64,000 nucleotides of DNA from Clostridium grantii DSM 8605 (GCF_900129965.1 NZ_FQXM01000004.1:62001-126000), one strand, 5' to 3'. Counted from the stretch's first letter, positions 1 through 9,318 are shown. Notes: generated by a model not told the origin, from the letters alone. Translations and numbers: made by a program.

Positions 1-93
1 ATACATTAATTGGTAATATTGTTTGTGTAGAATATTATATATTATACTATTTTCTATATATTATTTTTTTAAGGATTTATTTTTAATAAGGAG

Positions 94-1032
94 ATGGACA
101 CTATACAAAGATATAACGCAGTATTTGAAGGAGGCGGAATTAGGGGTATTGGTATAATTGGCGCCTTAAAATTTTTGCATAAATGCAATATAGAATGGGA
201 AAATTTCGCAGGAACCTCTGTAGGCTCAATAATCGCCGCTTTACTTGCAGCTAATTATACTCCTCAGGAAATGCAAGATATTCTATCTGAAATCAATTAT
301 CTAGATTTTTTAGATACTGAAAACTTACACAGAGTACCCTTAATAGGAAAGCACTTATCCGTTTTAAAAGAAAAAGGTATATACTCAGGAGAATATTTTG
401 AAAATTGGATAAAAGAACTTTTAATGAAAAAAGAAATAGTAACCTTTGAAGATGTTAGTTATAATGGCATTTCAAAATTAAAAATTATGGCCACAGATAT
501 AACTTTAAAAAGAAAACTCTTATTACCTGATGATTTAATTTACTATGGAATAGACCCAATGAAATTTGAAATAGCTAAAGCTATTCGGATGAGCATAAGC
601 ATCCCCTTTTATTTTAAACCTGTGAAATTTCAATACAGCAATAATTTTAGCTATATAGTTGATGGGGCTGTTTGTTGCAATTACCCCTTAAGAATTTTTG
701 ATGATAAAAATAAGTATTCACAGCCAACGCTAGGTTTCAAATTTATGAATTCTGATTTAAGTTTAACTTCTCAAGGGAAAACAGATGCAATGTCCTTTTT
801 AATGGATATTACTAGTACAATGGCCACTGTTTCTCATGATCAAATTTTAACAAAAGAAGATGAAGAAAGAACCATATTTATTCCTACAAATGGAGTAGAT
901 GCTACAGATTTTAATATTTCAAAACAGAAAAGTATTGATTTATTTAAGGTTGGCTATAAAGCTGCTTCTTTGTTTTGGAGTAATACTATTGAAAATGAAG
1001 TTACCGATGAAAATACAACTACAGCCTCATAA
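94..1032 (+). CDS. Patatin-like phospholipase
   Basis: This 312-residue protein belongs to the patatin-like phospholipase family of serine acyl hydrolases, which use a Ser-Asp dyad. The oxyanion-hole motif GGGIRGIG lies at residues 13-20, the nucleophile elbow GTSVGS at 40-45 (Ser42) and the catalytic DGA at about residue 190. No signal peptide or membrane segment is seen, so it is probably cytosolic or acts on the inner membrane face. The start is odd: an AAGGAG sequence ends directly against the ATG, leaving no spacer, and an in-frame stop lies only eight codons upstream with no other good start between. It appears monocistronic and is followed by a hairpin terminator. The family is certain; the lipid substrate is unknown. 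Confidence 0.9.
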   Translation: MDTIQRYNAVFEGGGIRGIGIIGALKFLHKCNIEWENFAGTSVGSIIAALLAANYTPQEMQDILSEINYLDFLDTENLHRVPLIGKHLSVLKEKGIYSGEYFENWIKELLMKKEIVTFEDVSYNGISKLKIMATDITLKRKLLLPDDLIYYGIDPMKFEIAKAIRMSISIPFYFKPVKFQYSNNFSYIVDGAVCCNYPLRIFDDKNKYSQPTLGFKFMNSDLSLTSQGKTDAMSFLMDITSTMATVSHDQILTKEDEERTIFIPTNGVDATDFNISKQKSIDLFKVGYKAASLFWSNTIENEVTDENTTTAS

Positions 1033-1040
1033 TAAATGTT

Positions 1041-1077
1041 AAAAAGATAAGCTTTTTTATAAAGCCTATCTTTTTTT
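1041..1077 (+). terminator. Rho-independent terminator after the patatin gene
   Basis: A stem pairing AAAGATAAGGC-like and GCCTATCTTT-like arms is followed by a run of seven T residues, nine bases after the patatin stop codon. Confidence 0.8.
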
Positions 1078-1238
1078 GATACAATAATTTGCATAATTAC
1101 TATATATATACTTTATAATAAATTAAATTTTGTAATATATTTGTTACTTAATAGTTTAAATTTCTATGTATAATGATTATGTAAACAATATTAAATTGTA
1201 TTTTAAATCATATTAAGTAAATATCAGGAGGATAAATC

Positions 1239-2909
1239 ATGAAAAGGAAATTTGCTCCAATATTAATTTCATTGTTCATTACCATTCTACTAGCAGTGTT
1301 CATCAATCAATTGTTTTTACCAGTTTTAAATTTAAAATATTTTGGTTCTGTTCTAATTATTCTTATTTTATCTATTCCATTATCTATAGGTATAGGTTAT
1401 TCCACAAAAAAAACCTTAGCCTATCTTATTGCTCCATCATTAATAATTCTCTTTATGCTGGCAAATATGATTATTTCAAGTGGTATAGTGAATAACACAA
1501 AAAAACGTGCTTTAATAGGTCAAATAACAGCAAAGGATTTTTCTACAGATATTTCCCCTATAGATTTAACTCAAATCCCAGTAGTTGATCAAGAATTAGC
1601 ACAAAACTTAGGTGATAAAAAGCTTGGGGAGCAAGTAGCTCTTGGAAGTCAAGTAACTCTTGGACAATTTACAAAACAAAATGTAAATGGAAAACTTTTT
1701 TGGGTGGCTCCATTAACACACTCCGGTTTTTTCAAATGGAATTCAAATAAAGATGGTACTCCTGGTTATATTATGATAAGTGCAACCAATCAAGGAGATA
1801 TAAGCTTAGTTCAAACTATAAATAACAAAGATGTTAAAATAAAATATCAACCTTCTGGATTTTTCAATGATGATTTAGCTAGACATGTATATAATGCTGG
1901 TTATAAAAATACTGGGCTTACTGACTACTCCTTTGAGTTAGATGATGAAGGTAATCCATTTTGGGTTATAACTAAATATGAAAATACTTTTGGTTTTACA
2001 GGTTCAAATGCTTCTGGTGTTCTTATTGTAGACCCTGAAACAGGTTTAATTGAAGACTATGGATTAAATGAAATTCCTCAATGGGTAGACAGAGTTATAC
2101 CAGCTGATTTTGTTATGAAACAATTAAATCAATGGGGCAAGTACGTCCATGGATGGTGGAATCCTTCTAACAAAGATGTAATTCAAACAACTGAAGGTTA
2201 TAATATTGTTTATAATAATGGAGAGTGTTTTTATTATACCGGAATGACTTCAGCTGGTGCGGATGAAGCCACTATTGGTTTTATGTTAGTAAATACAAAA
2301 ACAAAAGAAACAAATCTTTATAAAGTATCAGGTTCCCATGAAATTGCTGCAATGCAATCTGCTGAGGGACAAGTTCAAGAAAAAGAATACACTGCAACCT
2401 TTCCTATCCTTATAAATGTAGATGGCCAAGCAACCTATTTTATGACCTTAAAAGATAAAAAAGGCTTAGTTAAACTTTATGCTATGGTTAATGTAAAAGA
2501 TTATAGTTTGGTAGGTGTTGGGGAATCTTTAAGTAAAACAAAATCAAATTATATTAAAAAATTAAAAAATCAAGGAGATTGGCAAGGTCTTCAAAACAGT
2601 AATGAAGAAATAAAGGAAAAAGGAATTGTAAAAAGAATCGGTTCTAGCATCATTGATGACACCACTTATTACTATATAGTTATTAATGAAAGATTAGATA
2701 AAATCTTTATTTCTTCTTTGAATATGAGTAATGAATTGCCTTTAACAAAAGAAGGCGACAATGTTGAAATTTCTTATTTTATAAATGAGAATTCTAGTAT
2801 AGATTTAACAAGCTTTGATAATTTAGAGTTAACTCAAACAAAATCTGAATCAGAAGAAGTTATACTAGAAGAAAATAAAGAATTAGAAGATACTACCCTT
2901 ACTAATTAA
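1239..2909 (+). CDS. Membrane-anchored protein with large extracytoplasmic domain, unknown function
   Basis: The 556-residue protein starts at an ATG preceded by a good AGGAGG. Three hydrophobic segments occupy roughly residues 8-28, 34-52 and 58-82; the remaining 470 or so residues are soluble, rich in Asn, Gly and aromatic residues and appear extracytoplasmic. The end of the protein is acidic (EEVILEENKELEDTT). I do not recognise a catalytic motif. Proteins with this architecture occur in clostridia as conserved hypotheticals, but I cannot assign a role. It is monocistronic, with its own promoter region upstream and a strong hairpin downstream. Confidence 0.75.
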   Translation: MKRKFAPILISLFITILLAVFINQLFLPVLNLKYFGSVLIILILSIPLSIGIGYSTKKTLAYLIAPSLIILFMLANMIISSGIVNNTKKRALIGQITAKDFSTDISPIDLTQIPVVDQELAQNLGDKKLGEQVALGSQVTLGQFTKQNVNGKLFWVAPLTHSGFFKWNSNKDGTPGYIMISATNQGDISLVQTINNKDVKIKYQPSGFFNDDLARHVYNAGYKNTGLTDYSFELDDEGNPFWVITKYENTFGFTGSNASGVLIVDPETGLIEDYGLNEIPQWVDRVIPADFVMKQLNQWGKYVHGWWNPSNKDVIQTTEGYNIVYNNGECFYYTGMTSAGADEATIGFMLVNTKTKETNLYKVSGSHEIAAMQSAEGQVQEKEYTATFPILINVDGQATYFMTLKDKKGLVKLYAMVNVKDYSLVGVGESLSKTKSNYIKKLKNQGDWQGLQNSNEEIKEKGIVKRIGSSIIDDTTYYYIVINERLDKIFISSLNMSNELPLTKEGDNVEISYFINENSSIDLTSFDNLELTQTKSESEEVILEENKELEDTTLTN

Positions 2910-2926
2910 GTTATTATTTTACCATT

Positions 2927-2958
2927 AAAAACCCCAATTCATTTATTTCTGGGGTTTT
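2927..2958. terminator. Bidirectional terminator
   Basis: The arms AAAACCCC and GGGGTTTT flank a 15-base loop, giving T-rich 3' sides in both directions. It separates the plus-strand membrane-protein gene from the minus-strand EAL remnant. Confidence 0.75.
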
Positions 2959-2980
2959 ATATTGGTTTAATTAGCTTATT

Positions 2981-3843
2981 TTACTCCAACTTATTTTTGC
3001 TCAAATAATTGATATTTATAATACTTTCAATACCCTCTTTCTCTAAGGGTTTGCTAAATAAATATCCTTGTATAAACTGGCAGTTAAGTTCTTTAAGTAT
3101 CTCATACTGTTCATAAGTTTCTACTCCTTCTGATACTATATCTAATTTAAATTCATTAGCTAGCATAAACAAACAATTAACCACCTGTTTATTATCTTCA
3201 TTCAAATATTCATAAATTAATGCTTTGTCAAATTTTATAATATCAACTGGAAACATCTTTAGATACTGTATTGAAGTATATTCACTTCCAAAATCATCAA
3301 TTGCTATTTTAGTTCCTATGGACTTTAGCTTATTCATAAATTCATTAGCTTTATTCTCATCCTCTTAATATTTTTGTTATTATCTTCACTTCTTTTCCCA
3401 ACAATAAAAAACCATTTAGTATCTACAGCTCTGTTTTTACTTGCCACTTCACAACTAATCTTTTCACAAATTCCTTCTTTATAATGATTATATGATTCTA
3501 AAAATTTACTTTTATCATTTTTATCAAGAAAACTATCCATTATTTCATAAATATCGTTAAATTTATTAGCTACAATTTCTTTTTTCCTTCCGAAAGGAAA
3601 TGATATTTTATTTTTATTTTCATCTAATTCCCATAAATATATTCCAGATTCATCCATAACTAAGTTTAATTTTTCATTTATGTTCTTTAAATTCATGATT
3701 GCAAGGTTGATTTTATCCAATAACTCATTTATTGCTAAATAAAGACCTTCAAAGTTACGATTTTCTGAAATTGGTAATTTGTATAACTGATCTCTGTTAT
3801 AATCAATGTCTTTAATATGCTTATTCAGTGAACTACTCACCAC
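2981..3843 (-). pseudogene. Internally deleted PAS...EAL cyclic-di-GMP phosphodiesterase
   Basis: The 5' part (3843-3334) encodes a coiled segment and a PAS-like sensor domain (VMDESGIYLWELDENKNKI). The 3' part (3337-2981) encodes the C-terminal half of an EAL domain: DDFGSEYTS, IIKFDK, VSEGVET and FIQGYLFSKP. The central GGDEF region and the N-terminal EAL signature are missing. The two parts are in different frames and overlap by four bases. In the EAL frame the sequence is open back to ENKANEF just before the junction, so the deletion joined the pieces out of frame. The first two codons lie inside the IS605-type right end, so the 5' end was also cut. It cannot be an active phosphodiesterase; the PAS fragment alone could still be translated. 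Confidence 0.8.
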
Positions 3844-3940
3844 CTAAGAGGTGGAAGCTTCTTGGTCAATACTACTACTGTAGCAAGTTTACCCAAGCTA
3901 TCAAGGTCAGAACCAACCTCTATAGCAATATATCTCATAT
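3836..3940 (-). mobile_element. IS200/IS605-type right end with hairpin (possible omega-RNA region)
   Basis: Just 3' of the tnpB remnant lies a conserved-looking non-coding segment ending in the perfect hairpin CCACC-TAAGA-GGTGG at 3840-3854, next to the 5' edge of the PAS fragment. Subterminal hairpins at the right end are typical of IS200/IS605 elements, and in intact elements the region at the 3' end of tnpB plus the right end is transcribed as the guide RNA (omega RNA). The element's right boundary is inferred to be near 3836. Whether RNA is still made is unknown. Confidence 0.6.
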
Positions 3941-4535
3941 TACATTGCTAATTTTAGTAGATTTTTAGCAGCATTTATATCCCTATCCATTACCATTCCA
4001 CACACTGGGCATATATAAGTCCTACAAGATAAGTCTTTTGTTTGACTTGATTTATTGTCACAACTAGAACATAGTTGACTACTTGCATAATTTGATGATG
4101 CTATTATTATTTCTATACCATACCATTTTGCTTTATACTCTAGCATCCTTCTAAATTCATTCCAACTTACGTCTGCTATTGATTTATCCAACTTGTGATT
4201 TTTAATTATGTTACTTACTTTTAAGTCCTCAATCACTATAACTTGGTTTTCGTTAATTAATTGAGTGCTTATTTTATGCAAAATATCTTTCCTTTGATTA
4301 GCTATTTTCTCGTGCAGCTTTGCTACTTTAATTCTAGCTTTTTTTCTGTTGTTACTACCTTTCTGTTTTCGTGATAGGTTTTTTTAAAGTTTAGCTAACC
4401 TTTTTTCTGATTTCTTTAAGTGCTTGGCATTACTAAAAAACACTCCATCACTTGTTATTGCAAATTCCTTTATTCCTAAATCTACACCAATTTTTTTATC
4501 TGTTTTAGAAAGAATTAAATGTATCTGTGTCTTAT
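3940..4535 (-). pseudogene. tnpB: Decayed TnpB (IS605 OrfB) RNA-guided nuclease
   Basis: The C-terminal 113 residues (4281-3940) are open and carry the RuvC-II IEDL motif, the zinc-binding pairs CSSC and CPVC, and RuvC-III DRDINAAKN. Further upstream in the same frame the RuvC-I region GVDLGIKEFA is readable, but an in-frame TAA separates it (AKL-stop-KNLSRK, about 4385). The N-terminal third is absent: the sequence runs into an MFS gene fragment at about 4530. No tnpA is present. The family is certain. The remnant cannot make full-length TnpB. It is truncated at the 5' end but retains the 3' end and the right-end hairpin. Confidence 0.85.
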
Positions 4536-5465
4536 GTAGGAATCATTAGCATGGTAATTGCAGGAGGAACCATCATATCCAGTTTATTTAGCGATAAATT
4601 AATCCGAAAATTAGGTACTGGAGTAGTAACAATTATTAGCGTTTCAATGACAGCGGTAGCATTACTAGGATTTTCATTTTCTCATTCCTTTTGGTAGTTA
4701 TGCTTATGGGGAATTCCTTACGGACTTGGGGCTGGAAGTGTGAATGCCGCTTTGAACAACTTTGTGGCGTTGCACTACAAATCACGACATATGAGCTGGT
4801 TACATTCCTTCTGGGGAGTTGGTGCAACAGCTGTTCCATATATTATGGACTATGCTTGACAAATGGTTTGAAATGGAATTCTGGATATCAAAGCATTAGT
4901 ATTATACAAATTGTTCTTGTTATTTGTTTGATTATATCCTTACCTTTATGGAAAACAAAACAAGAAGCAAGTGAATCGTCAACCCAAGAGATAAAAAGTA
5001 TAAGTTTAAAGGAAGCCCTAAAACTACCTGGAGCAAAGGCAATATTAACGGCATTTTTCTGTTATTGTTCTTTAGAAGCCTAAACTGGTCTTTGGGCAAG
5101 CAGCTATTTGGTGCTTCACAAAGGAATTAATGCGGAAATAGCAGCAACATGGGCATCCCTGTTTTATCTTGGAATAACCTTGGGACGATTCGTCAGTGGT
5201 TTCATTGCAGCATTAGGCACCCTGTTATTATTAATTCCTCTGGGAGATATTATAACACTTATGGGGCTAATTCTAGTAGGATTAGGATGTGCCCCTATCT
5301 TCCCAAGTCTTCTTCACGAGACACCTAATAATTTTGGTTCTGATAAATCTCAGGCCATTATGGGAATGCAAATGGCATGTGCCTACTTAGGAACCACTTT
5401 CATGTCACCAGTATTCGGTTTTATAGCAGAGTATATTAGCTTGTCTTATTTTTTCTTAACAGTTG
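4529..5465 (+). pseudogene. Degraded major facilitator superfamily transporter
   Basis: Translation of the plus strand in one frame gives YVGIISMVIAGGTIISS, then after a TAG codon IPYGLGAGSVNAALNN and MSWLHSFWGVGATAVPYIM, which are typical of a sugar-type MFS permease around TM4-5. After further stops and frame changes, the 5108-5460 region supplies LGITLGRFVSGFIAAL and MGMQMACAYLGTT. The N-terminal third is missing, cut by the tnpB remnant, a membrane segment seems deleted near 5216, and the 3' end runs into the neighbouring minus-strand gene. Multiple nonsense codons and frameshifts make it non-functional. The substrate cannot be inferred. Confidence 0.85.
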
Positions 5466-6009
5466 TCAAAGTCTGCACAGGACATATAGTACACCAAGTT
5501 CTCGGTGCATATAAGATACCAAGAATTAATCCTACAATAGTAGATGAAAACATAATAGAGTACATCCTATACCCTAAATGAATTATTCCATTAGGAAGAC
5601 TTATATTTAAAAGTTGAGGTAAATCAAAAGGCATAGTGAATAAAATCATAAATCGAATTTCACCCATAGGTGCTACCTTCCCCAGAGAAACCATAATTGT
5701 AGACATGGTAACAAAGAATAAATTGATTATAAAGTATATAACTACTCCTCTTTTAAACCCTTCAGTTTTTAGTACTTTAGGTAGTTTTTTCTTTAAACTT
5801 ATTTTACTAAGAAATCTCATAAAGAACCCTGCACGAGGACAATAATATTTACACCAAATTTTATCTTTATATATACCAAAGAGTACAAAAGGTGTAATAA
5901 AACATAAAAATCCTAGAATTGAAAATGATATATGGATCATTCCAAGTATAAAAAATAAAATTGTAATAATAAAAAAAGAATCTTGATAGTTAGTAAATTT
6001 TTTAGTCAT
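5446..6009 (-). CDS. 4Fe-4S-binding integral membrane protein (NapH/CcoG-like)
   Basis: The protein of 187 residues has about four hydrophobic segments and two cysteine clusters, WCKYYCPRAGF near the first third and TWCTICPVQT at the C-terminus, as in polyferredoxin-like membrane electron carriers. The chosen start (MTKKFTNYQD) follows a GGAGG eleven bases upstream; a longer in-frame start at 6054 lacks a ribosome binding site. The last codons overlap the dead MFS gene, so the C-terminus may have been trimmed and ends in LTTVKKK. A CsoR/CstR-like palindrome sits about 120 bp upstream, suggesting control by copper or reactive sulfur species. The electron donor and acceptor are unknown. Confidence 0.75.
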   Translation of the reverse strand: MTKKFTNYQDSFFIITILFFILGMIHISFSILGFLCFITPFVLFGIYKDKIWCKYYCPRAGFFMRFLSKISLKKKLPKVLKTEGFKRGVVIYFIINLFFVTMSTIMVSLGKVAPMGEIRFMILFTMPFDLPQLLNISLPNGIIHLGYRMYSIMFSSTIVGLILGILYAPRTWCTICPVQTLTTVKKK

Positions 6010-6127
6010 ATTCCTTTTAACCTCCATGAAATAAATCGTAGCATCTTTCAACATTTTTTCAAAATCTTTATATCTCTAACATAAAAGAGTTGGCAGTAAA
6101 TAAAATCAAGATATAATTATATTATAC

Positions 6128-6142
6128 TACCCCATAGGGGTA
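6128..6142. promoter_or_regulatory. CsoR/CstR-type operator palindrome
   Basis: TACCCCATAGGGGTA is a perfect inverted repeat (6+3+6) of the GC-rich type bound by CsoR-family repressors that sense copper or per/polysulfide. Read on the minus strand it lies just before a TATAAT-like hexamer in the presumed promoter of the 4Fe-4S membrane protein gene. No csoR homologue is in the window. The assignment rests on resemblance to known sites. Confidence 0.5.
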
Positions 6143-6225
6143 TGGTGCAATAGCTACAATGGAGGATTTTATTTCGAAATCTTCTATTGTTAAAGTTAAT
6201 ACTAAGTTTACATAAATCTCTTTAC

Positions 6226-6774
6226 TTACCTCTTCAAAAGTGAATACATAATTAAATCTTGCTTTTTGTTTCTCAAGAATGCATATTCTCTTAAGAGGCC
6301 TTCTTTTACAAACCCCAATTTTCTTAATGATTCTTGGGATGCAATATTTTCTGGATAAACGAGGGCTTCTATCCTATTAAGACACATATGATGAAATCCA
6401 TATTCTATAATTCCATTTACAGCTTCTGTTATATATCCTTTTCTCCAATATTTATCCGATAATTCATATCCAATTTCAGCTCTAAAATTTTTCTTATTCC
6501 AATTATGATAACCACAGGTCCCTATTAGTTTGTTCTCTTTTTTTAACTCAATTCCCCATCTAATAGTTCTACCCTCTTCAAACCCTTTATTAAAATTCAT
6601 AATTAAATTATCCGATTCTATTAGTTCTTTCATGGGAAACATACCATAAAACATCATGATTTTTTCAGATGAAAAAATCTCAAATAAATCTGTGTTATCA
6701 GATAAGTCGATTCTTCTCAAAATTAGTCTTTCTGTTTCTATAACTACAAAATCTCTTTCTAATAAATACTCCAT
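6226..6774 (-). CDS. GNAT family N-acetyltransferase (RimJ/RimL type)
   Basis: This 182-residue protein has the RimJ/RimL layout: TERLILRRIDLSD at the N-terminus, IGTCGYHNW, the acetyl-CoA loop region ELSDKYWRKGYITEAVNGII and the C-terminal NIASQESLRKLGFVKEGLLR. The ATG at 6774 is preferred because AGGAG lies eight bases upstream; a GTG two codons earlier is too close to it. Family members acetylate protein N-termini or small amines, and the substrate cannot be told here. It stands alone between degraded regions. Confidence 0.85.
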   Translation of the reverse strand: MEYLLERDFVVIETERLILRRIDLSDNTDLFEIFSSEKIMMFYGMFPMKELIESDNLIMNFNKGFEEGRTIRWGIELKKENKLIGTCGYHNWNKKNFRAEIGYELSDKYWRKGYITEAVNGIIEYGFHHMCLNRIEALVYPENIASQESLRKLGFVKEGLLREYAFLRNKKQDLIMYSLLKR

Positions 6775-6798
6775 TTTCACTCTCCTAGTTAATGATAT

Positions 6799-6960
6799 TT
6801 ATGGCATGTACCAATATGAATGGAATCCTGATAATTGAGTAATTGAATTTCTAGGCATCCCATTAATTAAACCCATCTTATGCTTTATAAAAACAGCAAG
6901 TCCTATGATAATAAATACAGGAATAAGAAATAAACTAGCAACTAAATTTAGTTGAATCTT
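6799..6960 (-). pseudogene. C-terminal fragment of an unidentified membrane protein
   Basis: An open frame without a start codon follows a TAA at 6961-6963. It encodes one transmembrane segment (SLFLIPVFIIIGLAVFI) followed by a basic turn and a short polar tail ending FHSYWYMP. It ends 25 bp upstream of the GNAT start. I do not recognise the family. The missing start and the surrounding decay suggest a remnant. Confidence 0.4.
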
Positions 6961-7001
6961 TTATAGAAAAACTATTTGCATTCATGCTGAAAAATCAGTT
7001 A

Positions 7002-7029
7002 AATACTATAAAGTTTCCTTTATAGTATT
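7002..7029. repeat. AT-rich perfect hairpin
   Basis: Arms of 12 bases (AATACTATAAAG and its exact complement) enclose a TTTC loop, within the roughly 220-bp stretch (6961-7183) upstream of the fragment above, where I see no gene. No T-tract follows, so it is not a convincing terminator. Confidence 0.5.
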
Positions 7030-7183
7030 ATAGACCTTATAATGCTAAAAAAAGTTACAATAAAGTTAAATTTTATTAAAAAGTTATGTTTAATCCAAAA
7101 CTACAAAATATTGTCCCAAATACTCCTATCATCCTTGAAATATTACAGATATAAATGACAGCCTCAGGCTCGCTGACTTGCTA

Positions 7184-8365
7184 CTATTTTTTGAAAGTCT
7201 TCTTAAGTCTTTGCAAGCCTTCCATCATAACTTTAGTTGGACAGGCTATATTCATGCGTTCAAACCCGTTTCCTTCTTCCCCGAAAATATAACCTTCATC
7301 CAAGAAAACTTTTGCTTCCATATGTAAGATTTTTTGAAGTTCATTTTTATCTAGGCCTACTCCATTAAAATCCATCCATTGAAGGTAGGTCCCTTCAAGG
7401 TTATATACTTTTATTTCAGGAATATTAGCTTCAATATACTTCCTTAACTCCAAATGGTTATGATATATATGTTTAATAAGTTCATTTAACCATTCTCCAC
7501 ACTGAGTATAAGCAATCTCACATGCCTTATACCCCAAAATATTCAAATGAAAAGCTCCATTTGAATAGACTTCTTTTTTGTAAGTATGTCTAATTTTCTT
7601 ATTGGGTATTATTATGTTTGAAGTGTGCATCCCTGCCAAATTGAAAGTCTTACTTGGAGCAGTACATACTATTATGTTATTTGTTATTTCCTCGGATATT
7701 TTTGCAAACACTGTATGTTCGTATCCTGGCATAATAATATCAAAATGTATTTCATCTGATATAATTAAAACATTATTCCGTAAACATATTTCTCCTATTT
7801 TTTCTAGTTCTTCTTTTTTCCATACTCTTCCTACGGGATTGTGTGGGCTACAAAAAAGAAGTATCTTATTTCTTGAATTTTCAGCTTTTCTTTCTAAATC
7901 TTCATAGTCTATAACGTAGGTATCCCCTGTATTTATTAAGGGATTTTTCACAACCTTTCTATCATTCTTTTCTAAAGCTTTATAGAAAGGATTATATACC
8001 GGTGTCATTATTATTACTCCATCTCCTGGATTTGAAAAGGCCTTCACAGCGGAATAAAAACTGCTTACAACTCCAGGAGATCCTACTATCCATTCAGGTT
8101 TTATATCCCAATGGTGCATTTTCTTCATCCAGTCACATACGGCATTTAAGTAGCTTTCCGTTGGAACAGTATATCCTAAAATAGTAGAATCAATATATTT
8201 TTTTAGTCCATCTACTATTTCAGGTGGATTCTTTAACTCCATATCTGCTATAGAGAAAGGAATTATATTTTCATTTACATTAGGATTCCATTTTTTCATT
8301 TGTTCATACTTAGCAGAACCTTTATTTGTTCTATTTACAATAGTTTCAAAATCATACTTCATCAT
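7184..8365 (-). CDS. MalY/PatB family PLP-dependent C-S lyase (cystathionine beta-lyase type)
   Basis: The 393-residue protein is a full-length fold-type I aminotransferase-like enzyme of the MalY/PatB group. It shows SIADMELKNPPEIVDGL near the N-terminus, the substrate/PLP region GSPGVVSSFYSAVKAFSNPGD, LLFCSPHNPVGRVW, ISDEIHFDII and the PLP lysine motif APSKTFNLAG. Members cleave cystathionine or cysteine to pyruvate, ammonia and a thiol, and some act as regulators. AAGGAG precedes two consecutive ATG codons, so the start may be 8365 or 8362. It is isolated, with no methionine biosynthesis genes nearby. Confidence 0.88.
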   Translation of the reverse strand: MMKYDFETIVNRTNKGSAKYEQMKKWNPNVNENIIPFSIADMELKNPPEIVDGLKKYIDSTILGYTVPTESYLNAVCDWMKKMHHWDIKPEWIVGSPGVVSSFYSAVKAFSNPGDGVIIMTPVYNPFYKALEKNDRKVVKNPLINTGDTYVIDYEDLERKAENSRNKILLFCSPHNPVGRVWKKEELEKIGEICLRNNVLIISDEIHFDIIMPGYEHTVFAKISEEITNNIIVCTAPSKTFNLAGMHTSNIIIPNKKIRHTYKKEVYSNGAFHLNILGYKACEIAYTQCGEWLNELIKHIYHNHLELRKYIEANIPEIKVYNLEGTYLQWMDFNGVGLDKNELQKILHMEAKVFLDEGYIFGEEGNGFERMNIACPTKVMMEGLQRLKKTFKK

Positions 8366-8388
8366 TTACACTCCTTAATATTTTGGCT

Positions 8389-8707
8389 ATGTATAAGAAT
8401 TGATATATTCGTTCAATTTAATGGACGTGCAAGAAGAAGAGAATTTTGGATGTTTGTATTGTTTAACTTAATTATTTCTATCTTAATTTCTATTTTATCT
8501 TATGTTATTGGCGTAGATGTTAGTTTTATTGGTGGATTATATAGTTTTGCAATATTATTACCAAGTCTTGCTCTTTGTATAAAAAGATTACACGATGTTG
8601 GAAAAAGTGGCGCTTTTATTTTAATTAATTTCATACCAGGTGTAGAATTTATATGGTTTTTAATACTTGTTTGTACAATGGGAGATCCAGGAGAAAATAC
8701 CTATTAA
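8389..8707 (+). pseudogene. DUF805 membrane protein remnant
   Basis: The conserved DUF805 core is readable: FNGRARRREFWMFVLF, two to three hydrophobic helices, and CIKRLHDVGKSG. At the 5' end the expected start MYKN...YIRSI lies in another frame after a TGA, so there is one nonsense codon plus a frameshift. At the 3' end the usual GENTYG..P motif stops at GENTY, where the sequence joins the HEPN-MNT remnant. Both ends are damaged. Confidence 0.7.
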
Positions 8708-9250
8708 TTTATTAATAGCTTCCACAATACTACCTTTATTTACACCCAAATAATTTATACATAAATCTATGTGTGAATTAAAGTTAGCCATTTTCTTAGC
8801 TCTAGAACCAAATAAAATCACTTTTTCGGAAATATTACTTAATAATTTTTCTATAGCATCAATATATTCATCTAAAATTTTCTCTTTTATATCTTCATAA
8901 TCCTCTTCATTATAAATATGGGAAGTACTATTCCTTGAAAGCAAGATGTCATTCCAAATATTTATGTCATCTATAAGACCTTCTTTAAAAGCTTGCTTAT
9001 AACACCCTCTAGGATTATTTATTTACAAGCCAGATGCTTTGAATATTTTAGACAATAACTTCCAAGTCAAGTCTTCTAATGTTTCATATTTTTTAATAAT
9101 AGAATCTCTATATACTTCAATTGTTATATCATTAGGATTATCTAATTTATTAAAATTTTATTTTATGTTTTTCAGATGAACCAACATTCTATCGGTATAG
9201 TTATATGTCAAATTTATAGATTCATCTTATTTTTCTAATATTGCAATCAC
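8708..9250 (-). pseudogene. Fused, decayed HEPN-MNT toxin-antitoxin pair
   Basis: Reading the minus strand from a GTG at 9250 (after GGAGG) gives one frame interrupted by three stops. It encodes a HI0074-like HEPN protein: IEVYRDSIIKKYETLEDLTW, then NPRGCYKQAFKEGLI and DILLSRNSTSHIYNEED. The last includes the HEPN RNase motif R-x4-H. Without a gap this continues into the nucleotidyltransferase motif ILFGSRAKKMANFNSHIDL, whose first catalytic aspartate position is His instead of Asp. The intergenic region and the MNT N-terminus have been deleted, fusing the two genes, and the MNT C-terminus is lost at 8708. HEPN-MNT modules pair an RNase toxin with an AMP-transferring antitoxin; this copy is inactive. 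Confidence 0.65.
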
Positions 9251-9318
9251 TTATTATTTTCCTCCAATGCTTCTTAATAATTCTTTTCTTAACATTATTA
9301 TATACAATTTCTTAGAAA

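Noticed and set aside
4636..5083. Open frames on both strands inside the MFS remnant
   Set aside because: They arise from frameshifted MFS sequence; the transporter homology accounts for the region.
7150..7175. GC-containing inverted repeat after the C-S lyase gene as a terminator
   Set aside because: The stem is short and lacks a T-run, so it was not listed.
8300..8707. A 135-codon frame as an intact DUF805 gene
   Set aside because: Its first 30 codons are antisense to the C-S lyase gene; the true DUF805 start lies in another frame, so the gene is broken.
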